Shown piece after piece: positions 23,857 through 35,237 of a stretch of 64,000 nt of DNA; the first letter of the stretch is position 1, and every line of letters starts with the position of its first letter. Source of the stretch: Bradysia coprophila. Taxonomy: Eukaryota > Arthropoda > Insecta > Diptera > Sciaridae. The notes under the pieces are model-generated. The model worked only from the letters and a program-made list of their open reading frames with translations. It did not search any database and was not told the origin of the DNA. Position numbers and translations under genes: made by a program. The stretch lies in contig NW_023503584.1 of NCBI RefSeq assembly GCF_014529535.1, forward strand, positions 2,515,005 to 2,579,004, in the 5' to 3' direction.

Positions 23857-25691
23857 CTAATGGTCTGTGGTCAAGTTTTTGTATTCTTGCAATAATCCGC
23901 AAAGTTCTTGGCCGATTTCTTCCACCTTTTGTGGATTATCGCGTACCCAACTGGATATTGACTTCCTGAGCCAGTCAACCGCATTTTCTTCAGCCTTATC
24001 CAAATCACCTTGCGCAGCAATCATACCAGCCATACAACATAGTAGGACACCGAAGACAAATCCGGAGAAGAATTTTCGTCGAAAATCTGCCACCAATTCC
24101 TGTAGAAAGTCATAACGAAATGCAATTTATCAGGTCAGTGTCACTGTATTTATACGGCTTTATCGATGCTAAACATTGAATGATTCGTTTCGTAACTCAC
24201 CTCGAACGAAAAATCCACCGTACCTCCTAGCGTTTTGACATGCTTTTGGAATGTACCGTAGTAGATTTTTAGAAGATCCTTCCATTTTTGACGGCGTACA
24301 TCAGACTTAACACTTGTGAACAGGAAATAGGCAATATCCAAATTTGGGGAGCCAAGATGAACGCGCTGTAGATGTAGAATTAAGTATCAATCAAAGAATG
24401 GTCTAGCGTTAGACTCAGGCAAATTGAGTCAGAGACAACTCTTCTATATTGCCACAGTGCGCTCACCTGAAAGTCAATCAAGACGTGGTCCATTACTTTT
24501 CGCGAATTTTGTTCCACGAGAAACATCATGTTGCTGTCAGAATGCCAAAGGAAAATTTGTAGTAAGACATTCAGTAGCATGCATGGTTGTTTTGGCGTAA
24601 CTTACTTATTCAAAAAGTCTCCATGGTTGATAACGAAGCATAAATGACCATCTTCAACCGTCAAGTTTTTCTGGAATGTCTCCAGCACATTAGTCCTAAC
24701 CTTGTCCAGCAATTGGAGCGTAGAATCTTTATTTGTAGACTCGAATGACTGCAGGCGAGAATGAAACATTTTTCAAAGTCATAGAAGTTGTTGCAGTTTA
24801 GAAGTTGAAACAAGATAAGAATTCATTACCTCCAAAACCAGGCCAGCTGTTTCAAAAGTAACGCCAAACCAGCCCTGCAAATGCTTTGCCGCAGTATCAA
24901 ACAGAAAACAATCTTTGAGACATGGATGCTTGTCCAGGAAACTTTCAATTGATCCAGTTTTGCCGCTTTGAGTTTCTTCTTTAAGTAGCAGGTAGGAGGG
25001 TGCATGAAATTTAGCCAGTGTTCCGAGCACAATTCTTATTTATAAGTGGAACAATGTGAACGTTCAAATATTCTCACAACATGAGTTTGTTTAGTGGATA
25101 TAAGTAATGGTACGCAGTGCTTACATTGTTCGTTCAAGGTCAACCTTTTCAATTTTTGGAATTGATGTAAATCCTTTTGTCACCAGGTTTTCCATCATGA
25201 TAACTTCCTCGTTTGCGAAGTAACTGGTGGGTATCATGTCCAATTTGAACAAATCCCTGAAGCCAGGGAAACAAAAACTGTAAAATCTTATGCACAACAT
25301 AGCCAGCAATCCCATATAGACAATGTATAGAAACTCACCCCGAAACTTTAGTTGCAATAAAGTTGTTCAACATTGGTACAACTTCGTTAAAGAGGCCGGC
25401 TTCTTTCTGAAAGAACTGCATGTCCACAACCATTTCCATTTGCGATGCATTGAGTATTTGTCTCTTAACAAACACTTGAAGCATTGATTCAGTCCCCGTC
25501 TCATCTTGCAGTTGTATGGTGAGATAGTCACAACTGCTACATGCATGTTCACCGTGTAAGTCTGGTGTAGATGCCACAATTTTGTTAATAATTTTACTAC
25601 CGAATACCTTGTTCTCTTCAATGATCGTTCGATAATGATTTGCAAGAACGACAGGATCTGTAGATGAAATTGAAGGCTCTGATGTTGCCAT
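23857..25691 (-). CDS. EcKinase-like (ecdysteroid kinase-like, DUF227/CHK family) protein, seven exons
   Basis: Members of this insect-expanded, kinase-fold family phosphorylate small molecules such as ecdysteroids, or act in detoxification. The substrate here is unknown. Exons (minus): 25339-25691, 25125-25256, 24830-25034, 24606-24748, 24467-24533, 24201-24365, 23857-24099. GT-AG introns and phases close to 435 residues, normal for the family. Visible motifs are a lysine in the nucleotide-binding strand (VFVKRQ, K76), glutamate 97 in FFQKEAGLF, the catalytic-loop HGD at 272-274 with the following asparagines (HGDFLNNNMMF), and the metal-binding DFQ at 298-300 (HVLIDFQ). GSPNLDIAYFL follows, as in the family. 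The start ATG (caccATGG context) is the first in the frame. All key catalytic residues are present, so it is probably active. It is a single copy here, with no neighbouring paralogue. Confidence 0.93.
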
Positions 25692-27829
25692 GGTGTGTTG
25701 ATAGTTAACTAGTAATTTCAAAACTTATTTGCTACGAAATACGAGGATGTCAAAAGTACAAACTTATTTCTTGTATATGCAACAAACGAGTGGTAATACT
25801 GTCGAACACAGCTGTTTTTATTACACTCTAGTGAAAGCTTACTTGGAAACAACTATAGTCTAGTGATATCACACTCGTTTTGTTTATCGTTGATCATACA
25901 CGACTAACTTACACTCTGTTCTATACCAATGCATCAGTTACGAAAAGATAAATATAACCATCAATGGGATTGTGGAACACACGTAAAAGACTGTACAAAC
26001 CGATATGAGTGTATGGATGTGTACGATTATATGATACTAGACCCAGAACATAGATGTGTGCTATTCACATTCATGTGAATGAACAGAAGTAGATTTTCAT
26101 AGAGATTTCATTAGATGTTGTAATAGACACTTATTGAAGAAGAGTTCTGTTGCTGCTTCAATACAAAAAGGCTTGCAAAAAGGTTGTTGTACTTCTGACG
26201 ACGTAAGACCAATAACAACATTTTCACATAGTAACGATAGTGATAATATCATGTCCGGAGCGATAGCGGAGGACTTGACGCAGTCTAACTTCCAAAAAAA
26301 GAACGAAGAAAATTTTTTGAGACGCGGCAACTATATATAGCCGAACATTTCAGTTTCTACCCTTTGGTTTATATCACCACAAAACATATTCTATCATATT
26401 CTTGCTTCAAATACGAGCAAAACGAGCTATCACTCGACTATGTAGGTTTAAAATTGCCGGAGATACATCGTTTTGAAAATGGTCACTTTTCATACAAAAT
26501 ACACCAAATTGACTTTTCTCAAACAATCAAAATCTTTCAACTTACTCTGTATGTTTCTATCTATCTGTCTATCTATCGACGGTCGATCTCGGAAACTAGT
26601 CAGCCAATCTCCATGAAATTTTGCAGGAACCTCAGGGTGGGCATAAAAATGAAAATGTGATATGCCAATACCCCAGAAAAAACCAGAATTTTGTTTTATT
26701 GGCCTCGAACTGGTTTCTGAGTGTGGTTTTCGAGGGTCGGGAACGCGTTTTCGGCTGTAGCTTAGCTGTATTGAAACCTACAGAGGCGTGCGACCCATCA
26801 AATGAAAGGTATTCGTAACACGATTCGAACAAAAAAATAATTAAGTGGCAGATGTTCAGGAACAGACCAGCAAGAAAATTTATCTGCCACATGCGACGCA
26901 GATTTTTTTGGTAAAATTTTGGTTGTTTCCAGTCAAATTTTTTTTTGGAAAAAATTATTTGGCAGATGATGAGAAAAGCTAAGCCAGCTTGTTTGAACTA
27001 AAATTGGGTGTGAAATTTAATTTTTGCGTAACGAAGCTGAAAGCGTCAACTCTAGCGATATCATTCATTTTAGAAATTGTACTTCAAAGACTGCGTCACA
27101 CTTTTCTCGAAGAGATTTTTGTTGGGATTTGATCTTTGAAGGAAATTAATGAATAGAGTAATTGGAGGGCGTATAATTCGTATACATGTCCTTTGATAAT
27201 ACTCAGTGACCAATTCACAAATGAAGACTAAAGATAGTCAGAGGAAATTATCCTTGTATCGCTAAAAAAAACCTTTTATAAACGACCAACGTATGGAGGA
27301 TTCTTTTGTCATAGGTTTTGACTCCTTTCACCCAATTTCCATTTTATCATTTTTTTCTGACATATATTCGTATCATATATGCTTATCAAACTAGGCATGC
27401 TCTCAAAGTACTTGACGCTTTCCAACGAATCCACTCACATCAAGAAACGGCCGTAAAATTAGTCTAAAAACACCCATTTATCGACCTTTGAAGATCTGCT
27501 ACCAGCAACCAATGTTGGCTAGAGACTATCTGAGGCCTGTTTTGAATTCTTCGGGCCAGGACCTGTCAAACGCTTTACATACCCATCCCGGACGAAATGG
27601 GTCTGATTTCGGTAGGTGATTTTTCAAAAGAATCCATCTCAATGTATCGCTTAGAGTTTGCTACAAAATCTTCTACTTCTTTTGTTTAACCATTCATTTT
27701 TCCATACGACTCAGGGTCGTGTTGCTTGTTAAAATGTCCGTTTTGATAATTATGCTAATTGATACAAAAATCTCAAAATAATATCCCGATTCGTTGCTCA
27801 TATGAGAGTAAATAGGTGATTCTTAGGTA
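25692..27829. other. Intergenic DNA with repeat relics
   Basis: No gene recognised. Around 26,540-26,660 a short tatc-rich stretch is followed by tctcggaaactagtcagcca, typical of dispersed repeats. Open frames here (for example 26364-26660) are not protein-like. Confidence 0.45.
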
Positions 27830-27942
27830 ATTGGTGTGGTGATTTTCCCTTCGATTTTTCTATTATTTCAGAAAGGATTTTTAGTTAAATTTTCTTTTAC
27901 TGACTTCGCTGCTTGTTTGAATAATTAATCGTCTATAATGTT
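27830..27942. repeat. Dispersed repeat, second copy of 18954-19052
   Basis: It shares attggtgtggtg, attatttcagaa and tttcttttactgacttcgct with the first copy. It lies about 450 bp beyond the 3' end of the PARP-Deltex gene. Confidence 0.7.
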
Positions 27943-28395
27943 CGTTACAGATGTTGAAAAAACAGCGTCTCATTGAGTTTCAAAATCTGTGGAACCAAAC
28001 ATTGTCTAGGACCGCTATAGGCTACTCTGGGAGTTTTACCTAGACGCTTTACGAGACTCTAAATCTCTGCAGGTTTTTTCAAAATTTAGTTCTGGGCATT
28101 TCAGCTGGATATTAGGACACTACAGGTCCGAACTGGTCATATTGGATAACACATTTGCTCGGATACTTTTTCTGAGTTTTACAGAGTCATGAGCTCCTGA
28201 GCAGTTCGCAAGAGGTAGCTATATGACTAACGAGTAAGGACATAAATAACGACACGTGTGATTTGTTGTATCAGTAAAAGTAAAAGAAATTTATTCACAG
28301 AAATCCTAAATAATTATGAGTTAAATAACAGAAATTGTTCGATATCGTTTTTCATTCAGTCTTATCAATTGGAATAGTGATTTACAGCACGCAAC

Positions 28396-31300
28396 TTATT
28401 CAATTCCGAACGTCTTTAGCTCCGCCTTTACTCGATCGAAATACTCCGGATCGGGATAACCGTACGTGGCCACACCGCCTTGTCTTGCAGTTTTATGATG
28501 AATATTCCACACAATAACGTTCTCTTGTCCTGTGGTATTGCTAGTTCCAACAGTAAAAATCAATCGTCGTTCGAATGCTATTTCCAAAAGTTTCAAAACT
28601 TCTCGACCGGTTTCATTGTCCGGGAGATATGCAGTTCGTCTTAAGCGCTGGGTCACATACTCAATCACTATCGTCGAAAATCTTGTAAAACCATCGCAGG
28701 GCACGTCTAGTTTCGAAATTTTCATTTTCATATTGGGACAAGTTCCGACCTCAGTTCCGAAGGTGGCGTGACAAAATGGACACTTAACAAAGGTGCATGG
28801 AACGCCCGACATAGTGGATCGTTGAGTCAAAAGTTTTGAGTAACAAACAGCGCATACTTTGTGTTTGCACTCTAAAATCTGCCACGATGACGGTGAAATT
28901 TCGTTACAGCAAATCGGACAGTCTTCCATTTCCACTTGGTCTTGTTTCTCGGTAAGATCGAGGGCCCATTCGGCTAAATCGTCTGGAAGATCAGTACCAC
29001 TATTTTGTGTAGAATCAGTTACGGCGGTGATATCAACGGTTTCTTCGTCACCCGGACAGTCGCTATCGTCGTCAATCAAATCAATGGTGACAATGGACTT
29101 ATTCGTAATTGTTGATGCTACAGCTTTATCGGCAACACTGGCTTTGTCTGCAATTCTACCATTGCTTGCATCTTCAACGTTGGCATTGTCCAAGAAGTAA
29201 TTTATTGCTTGGCCGACGTCATTGTTAAATTTGGCTAAAACGTCCCGGTTTTTAGCCTTATCACAAAATCCGAAGGTGACTAACATCTCCGCCTCCGAAG
29301 TGGAAGATGTGTTAACCGAATCGTCTTGGATTGTTGTTGCCTCGGTATCATTTACATGCACGTCTTCTGCAAAATTTTCATTGTCCAAGTAATAATTGAC
29401 GGCTTGATCCAAATCGTTGTTAAATTTCGCCAGAATTTCCCGGTTTTTTGCTTCATCATTGTACCCAAGATTGATAAGTGTCACCAGATTATCGTCGATC
29501 GATGGCTGTGAGGTGTTTTGAGCCACGTCATTGATGCTATCTTCGCCGTCATCGTCTGTAGGAGGCGGGACACCCATTGAGGTAAATATATCCACAGCAA
29601 AAAAGGGCCAGTTGATTGTTTGGTCTTGGATCGGCATTGCATAATTGTGGCCTGACGGAATCCATGCAATAGGTGGCAATTTCTGGCTCGATGAGTGGAA
29701 AACGGATGCAGATCCTCCGGCGACTGTATTTCGATCGTATTTGACTTGATATATCGGGCAGCATTGGTATCTGTTCAACGATGGTTATGGTTTCACTTGA
29801 CGCAAGTGCAAAATTGAATGAGTTCGTTTACCTGTTATAAATGACGTACTCATTGTAGCCGGCAGGTCTGGCAACGATTGAATCGAAAAACTGGTCGTTA
29901 AAGTTCCGCTTTTGCTGCGAAACTTTTTCCGGCTCTCGGACGAACGAATGTCGATTTGTGAAGTGATCAACTGAGATACAGTCACCCAGCAGTACAGCAA
30001 AGATGAATATGGTGCCGGTTCCATCGTATTGTATCGATTTATTCGGATCATCAGCAAAATAGATTCCCTTTCCTAGAAGACCAGCACTAGTGTTGCTCAA
30101 TCTTTCATCCAAGCCCTGCGAGAGTATGCTCTTGACGTTTGTTTGGCTTCTCGTACAGTGGTACAGGAGCACCATGTTGTCGGAGTATGGTATGATTAGC
30201 GGATCCTTTCTGAAGTTCAACGACAAATGCGCACACCGCAGCACTTCCTTCTCGCTCAGACCGAGTTTCGACAAAATGTTCAGATCATCAGCCTTCGATC
30301 GCATCATATCCGTTCTGGTTTTAACAAAACGGTCCCACAGATCTGGGTTCACAATCTGCTCGACGCCTTTCACTGATATGGGATACAGCATGTCGCTTAT
30401 CGTCTGATACTCGGCGGTGCCTTCCTTAATTTCATATTTGTTAAACGTCAGCAACGACATGACACTTTCCTCCATATTGGCTAGCCAATTCGGCGGTACT
30501 GGCATGGCGGCTGTCAGTATTGGTCGAGAATTCATTGGTGGGACATATTTGGACGGTGCGGGCAATGACATTCCAGATGCTGCTGGCATTGAGCTTAGTA
30601 CCATTGAAGGCATAAATACTGCGGTTGAAGGCAAAGTTGCGAATGCTGCTGGTCGTATGTTGTAAATCGTACCCATGGCAGACGATATTGCTGTTGCAGA
30701 AGTCACTGTAGCAGTTGGTGGATAATGTACGATGGCTTGGGACACGGTCGTCTTCACTTTTTTCGGTCTCCCTCTGGGTCTCTTAGGAATTGTGTCTGTT
30801 GACGGTACGTTGAATCGTTTCTTAGATACTGAAAACGAATCGTTTTTTCATTCGTAAATGCTTTAATTGTGTAAAAAGTATTCTCACCTGCGGGTGTAAC
30901 GTTATTGAGTGTAGCTGTTGTTATTGTTGGAATCGTAAACAAACCACCCTGCGCATTGTTATTGTTCTGTTGGTTTCCCACAGCTGCGTTTGAAGACGAA
31001 CTCGGAGCGCCGTATGTATGAAAATGTAATGGGTGCGGAAGGGGTGGAAGAAGATGGTTATTGTAAGTTCTGTAAGTTATTGCACTAGTGGCAGTATTAT
31101 GAGTTTGAGACTGGTTTTGCGGCTGAGCCTGAATCGACCATGGCGTGGATCCACTGCTACCGCCAGGATTCTAATGAAAACGAAAAAAAAGTCGGGAAAA
31201 TTGCCAACTGATTCCGAATGCGAATGGAATACGAATTGTTACATTTTGCAGCCACGAAGATATAGATGTCGTCGACGATGTGTTGACACTTCCATTTGTT

Positions 31301-31428
31301 CCAGTGTAGGTATTTCCATTGGTCAAATGGTTCTGCAATTGATTTGGTAACTGATTTGATGGTTGGTTTGGCAACTGATTTGTACTATCGATTCCATTGT
31401 TCATATTGCTTGCTTTTCGGTGGCGCAT
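28396..31428 (-). CDS. AT-hook / PARP / UBA-UBA / RING / Deltex C-terminal fusion protein, four exons
   Basis: Exons (minus): 31243-31428, 30888-31170, 29832-30828, 28396-29770. Introns are 72, 59 and 61 bp, GT-AG, phases 0, 1 and 2, closing to 946 residues. Domains: Q/N- and S/T-rich leader (1-156); AT-hook KRPRGRPKK (172-180); PARP catalytic domain about 280-505, with H380 (LLYHCTR), Y413 (GIYFAD) and E483 (YNEYVIYN), a full H-Y-E triad; UBA1 about 581-619 (LINLGY); UBA2 about 648-684 (VTFGF); SIM-like IVTIDLIDDDSD (715-726); C3HC4 RING (C773, C776, C790, H792, C795, C798, C819, C822); Deltex C-terminal domain to the end (RRTAYLPD, FERRLIFTVG, IHHKT, GYPDPEYF). PARPs transfer ADP-ribose from NAD+. 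Deltex proteins are E3 ligases whose DTC binds ADP-ribose and NAD+ and can link ADP-ribose to ubiquitin. A nuclear ADP-ribose/ubiquitin writer is inferred. The start is the first in-frame ATG; an earlier, non-ATG extension is ignored. Confidence 0.92.
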
Positions 31429-33809
31429 GAACAAATGCAAGAATTATGTTGATAATGCGAAATCTGTACGGTAGAGGAACAGAAACAATAAAATTCCATT
31501 AATGAAACGACGACTAAGTTGGGACTCTGAGGATTTCGGTCAAGCGCAAATCTAAAACATTTCATGACACAAATTTAGAAATTTAGAAAACTCGCTGCTT
31601 GCACACATACTTCGGATGGTATCGTAACAAACGTAGTCATTCATCAAATGGACATAATGTACTCAAAGGTTTTCTACATTTAACGCTGATAGCGATCACT
31701 AAGTACGTCAGCTACACCACTTGTTCGTTTAATAATGATTTTCAGACTGACATTTCTTGAATTTCGACAGTGCACACAAAACGATCACTAAAGAAAATGA
31801 CCAGTGGATTTCCTTGTGTGTTTACGAAAGTGACGTTCGCATAAAATGACACCTTTCATTGAAGTAAACCAATCACATGCTGCTTTTGGACACAATGATC
31901 TCCGAAACACTCATAAGATAGGTAGATTATGTTTTAAGACTGTTATGAGAAGGCAGGTAGTGTAAAATGGTGAATTCGTAAAAAGTCATAAATATGGACG
32001 ACACCTTTTTTGTGAATTTTCTTTTCTGTTTTTCGTCAGTGAAAGATCGCTATTCCCCTATTCGCTAGAACAGTTGGAATCGGAGATTTTGAGAGCCAAA
32101 TATTGAAGAACATAAAACGCTCATTTCTACAATCAATGACAGTCGGAGGTTCGATCAATTTATACAAAAAGGGGGACCTTACATTTGTATATATTGGGAC
32201 AATTTTCTGATTGGATGCTGCTCTCTTGCACACACTTTGTTACATACTGACTAATTAGAGTAACATAATGTCTAATATCACTACAGGGCTAAGTCGACGT
32301 AAGACTTGGAAGTTAATGAGGAGGGTCAGACAATCGAGTTGACCCCTGGAGTTAAAGTAACTTCTCCGTATACAATGGTTGAGGGATGAGGGGTCGACTT
32401 GAGGTGAAAAATGCACTATATCTAACAAGTGTCAAATTTTTTGTCTTGCTGCCAGAAAACGACTCATTTCGTTCAAAACCATTTTTTTGCATTTTTTGAC
32501 CGCAAGACAGCGAAGTTCCGTCCTGCCTTGCTCGGAAATTTTTTATTTCAACGTGTGGAATGCACCTTTCGCCTTCGGCTCGAAGTACAACCTTCCCTAA
32601 CGCCCCAACAAAATATGTCCCAGCAAGGCATTAATGTACTATTACATGCCACGACATAATTTACCGATTTTTTTAGCCTAATTCATTGTATCAGAAGAAT
32701 GTCTTTATCCACGGACCATGTCACTGCCACAGTCATTGGTTACGGTCATGAAAATTCACTTAATTTTTCACCAATCAAACAAAGATTTACTGAGTTTAAG
32801 CTATAGTTGTCTTTATACAAACACATTTTCTCTCGTTTTTCAATTCCTAGCAGAGAAAATATCGTAAGAATTTAGACTTCCGTAGAGGCTGGGTTTTTAC
32901 CACAAACTTTTTATTACTGCATACCAAGAGGCAAGAGTCGTTATCAATGTGCGATTGTTTACCAAAACACGGGGAAAGTACAAAAACTAATGCAAATTCG
33001 CCTTACTTGCACTCAATGTTTAAATCCGTTCGAAGAGGCGATCTGATTACGTTGCAACATATTTATCACAACACTAACACAAAACAAATTATTTGGAAGA
33101 AGAAAATATGCAAATATTAAGCGAACCATGTGAACGCTCTGAACCAAATAAACAAAAAAATGTTCTGCGAAAAACACAAAAACAGCTGATGCAACTTTAG
33201 TTTCAGTGTTGACAAAGAATGCAGTTTGTGAGTAGTTAACAATATCTGATCACTGCGTGCTGTTCAACTTTTCATAATTGTGTGATTTGTTTACTTAATT
33301 TATTCAACTTAAACCATGCTAACTCACGATACTATACTAGTTACTAGACATATACAATGTCATCGGTGATTTTGGGTTTTACAATGAATTTTAAATGTTT
33401 CTATCTGCACCTCCCATTTGTTCAAGACTCTCAACACTGTAATGGGTATTGCACAATAAATGTTAATTTTTGGTAGCGAACAATAGGCATAGTTTGTGGT
33501 CGAATTGGATTGTTGCAAAGAACTCCAGAAGTTGCAAAATTGTGTGAATTTAGACCGGGGAGTTTCAAACAATACTTCTTGAACATGAGAATTTATGTTC
33601 AAGAATGACTGTGCAAGTGACTTTCTCATACAGTGCTAACGAAGAGATATTTCGGCTCAGTTAAACGCCTTGAGGGTAATGTTAAAATGAGAGAAAAACA
33701 CACACACAAAATTTGTATTTCGAAAATTTGAACGTTAAATTTCGATTTCATTCATAAATTTTTGATATTGCAGTCAATGCCAGTTAAATTTAACTGGCCT
33801 TCGTTAACA
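31429..33809. other. 5' flank of the PARP-Deltex gene and intergenic DNA
   Basis: No further gene. At 32571-32579 a small hairpin motif gccttcggc occurs, related to the apex motif of the palindromes further right. No clear promoter element is asserted. Confidence 0.4.
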
Positions 33810-34200
33810 GTCTTTAATAGACTGTTATGATCAGAGCGAGAAAACCGAAGACTAGTTATTATAACTTGCCTTGGGGTACTTGTCAACGTATTTGCTTCTC
33901 TTTCAACGTGGTACGTTGAGAGCGAGAGGACAGAAGACCAGTTTATTTTAACTTGCCTTGGGGTACTTGTCAAAATATCTTCTTCTCTTTCATCATAACA
34001 CTCTATAGAGTGTTTTCGGGGAGCGATTTTGGGGACCACTTAATTTTAACTAATCTGTTAAAATGAGAGGAGTTACTATACAGTGTTAAAAGAGCGTAAA
34101 AACAGGGGACAAACCAATTAATTTAACTGAGCTTGATGGGTGATATGTCAAAATTTTGACTCTCTTTTAACACTGTATAAAGTTATACTCGGGAAGAGGT
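33810..34200. repeat. Degenerate tandem/inverted repeat cluster
   Basis: The block acttgccttggggtacttgt occurs at about 33864 and 33952 (88-bp period). Each is flanked by gagcgag...cagaagac-type segments and by short perfect inverted repeats (caacgtggtacgttg; acactctatagagtgt). A looser third unit lies near 34061-34190, where cagtgttaaaagag and ctcttttaacactg are inverted. Confidence 0.65.
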
Positions 34201-34536
34201 ATGGTGGTGCTGATGCTTAGCTCTCAAAAATTACATGGGCACTCAGACATGTTTAAAAATGACAGCGCCACCATGCCATCGCTCGAGTGTAACTCTATGG
34301 GAGTTCCGTACAAATTTAAAGTGGGCCCACCCTCAATGTTTTTCTAATGGCGCAAAGAACAGATGACTTCCTCTTTCCGTGCACATTCTATAAAGTATTT
34401 ATGGAGAGCAAAAAACAGTAACATTTACTTGTCTCGGAGTCAGCTGTCAAGTCATTATTGAAAAAAAAATGAGATTCTAGTTTAATGTGTTTATTCTCTC
34501 ATTTTAACGTGTGACTTCGAGACTGGTTACTCTCGT

Positions 34537-34650
34537 GGAATTTTGAAAACCGACACATTTTCTGTTTCGTGGTTTACTGGCTTTTTGCGAGTTTTGCATG
34601 TACTCAAGTAAAACATAGAAACAGAAAATGTGTCGGTTTTAAAAATTCCG
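34537..34650. repeat. Hairpin element, about 32-bp arms
   Basis: The segment ggaattttgaaaaccgacac followed by attttctgtttc at 34537-34568 is inverted at 34616-34650 with few mismatches. The loop is about 45 bp. No open frame. Confidence 0.75.
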
Positions 34651-34896
34651 TGTGTGTAAATTGAACCGATCAAAACGTGCTCACCCTTAGCACTGTATTC
34701 AAGCATAATCCACTAAAAGAGCTGAAAGGACGGTTAAGTAGTTAAAGACTTATTTTCATATACAGCTGGGAGCTAATAATAGAAACTGGCACGTAAGACT
34801 TTCCCATTATAGTTACGAAATATTGACTTGAATTGAACCAATATCTCACCAATAAAGAATTTCATACAAAAATCATCAACCATGTGCGGATATTAT

Positions 34897-35044
34897 AGGT
34901 TTGTTCCAAGTAACTGTAAACACGAATTTTGACTGACCGAACGAAAACGATTTCATCCACAGAGATCGGTTTTCATATAAATGTTGATGAGATTATGTCT
35001 CTATGGATGAAATTTGACAGTTCGTATGGCCTTGGAACAGACCT
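34897..35044. mobile_element. Palindromic MITE, first of two adjoining copies
   Basis: Terminal repeats aggtttgttccaag and cttggaacagacct. The subterminal tttcatccacagaga and tctctatggatgaaa are also inverted. AT lies at both borders. It abuts the next copy with only these two bases between. Confidence 0.8.
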
Positions 35045-35046
35045 AT

Positions 35047-35237
35047 AGGTTTGTTCCAAGGTCATTTCGAAATGTCAAATTTCGTTCACAGAAGGCAACT
35101 TCACCTCAACTTTCAGGTTGACAAAAATTTTAACGAAAAATTGACAAAGAAATTGGTTGACGTTGACTTCTCTGTGGATGAAATCGTTGTCGTTCGTGTT
35201 GTCAAAGTTCGGGTTTACAGTTATTTGGAACAAACCT
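35047..35237. mobile_element. Palindromic MITE, second of two adjoining copies
   Basis: Starts aggtttgttccaaggtcatt and ends ttatttggaacaaacct. The interior includes the same tctctgtggatgaaatcg segment as the first copy. Its right end is a closer match to the left end of copy one (taactgtaaac, then cgaa.tttgac) than to its own left end. Confidence 0.8.

Noticed and set aside
26364-26660. 98-codon plus-strand gene
   Set aside because: Includes tatc-rich repeat translation (SIYLSIYRR) and repeat-like flanks; no family signal.
18954-29770. One segmental duplication linking the UBA copy and the parent gene including the 18954/27830 repeat
   Set aside because: The repeat lies on the 5' side of the copy but on the 3' side of the parent, with the same orientation, so it is an independent dispersed repeat.
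28396-30828. Two separate neighbouring genes, a PARP and a RING-Deltex
   Set aside because: The PARP domain's final strand is encoded in the exon that carries UBA-RING-DTC, with a matching splice phase.
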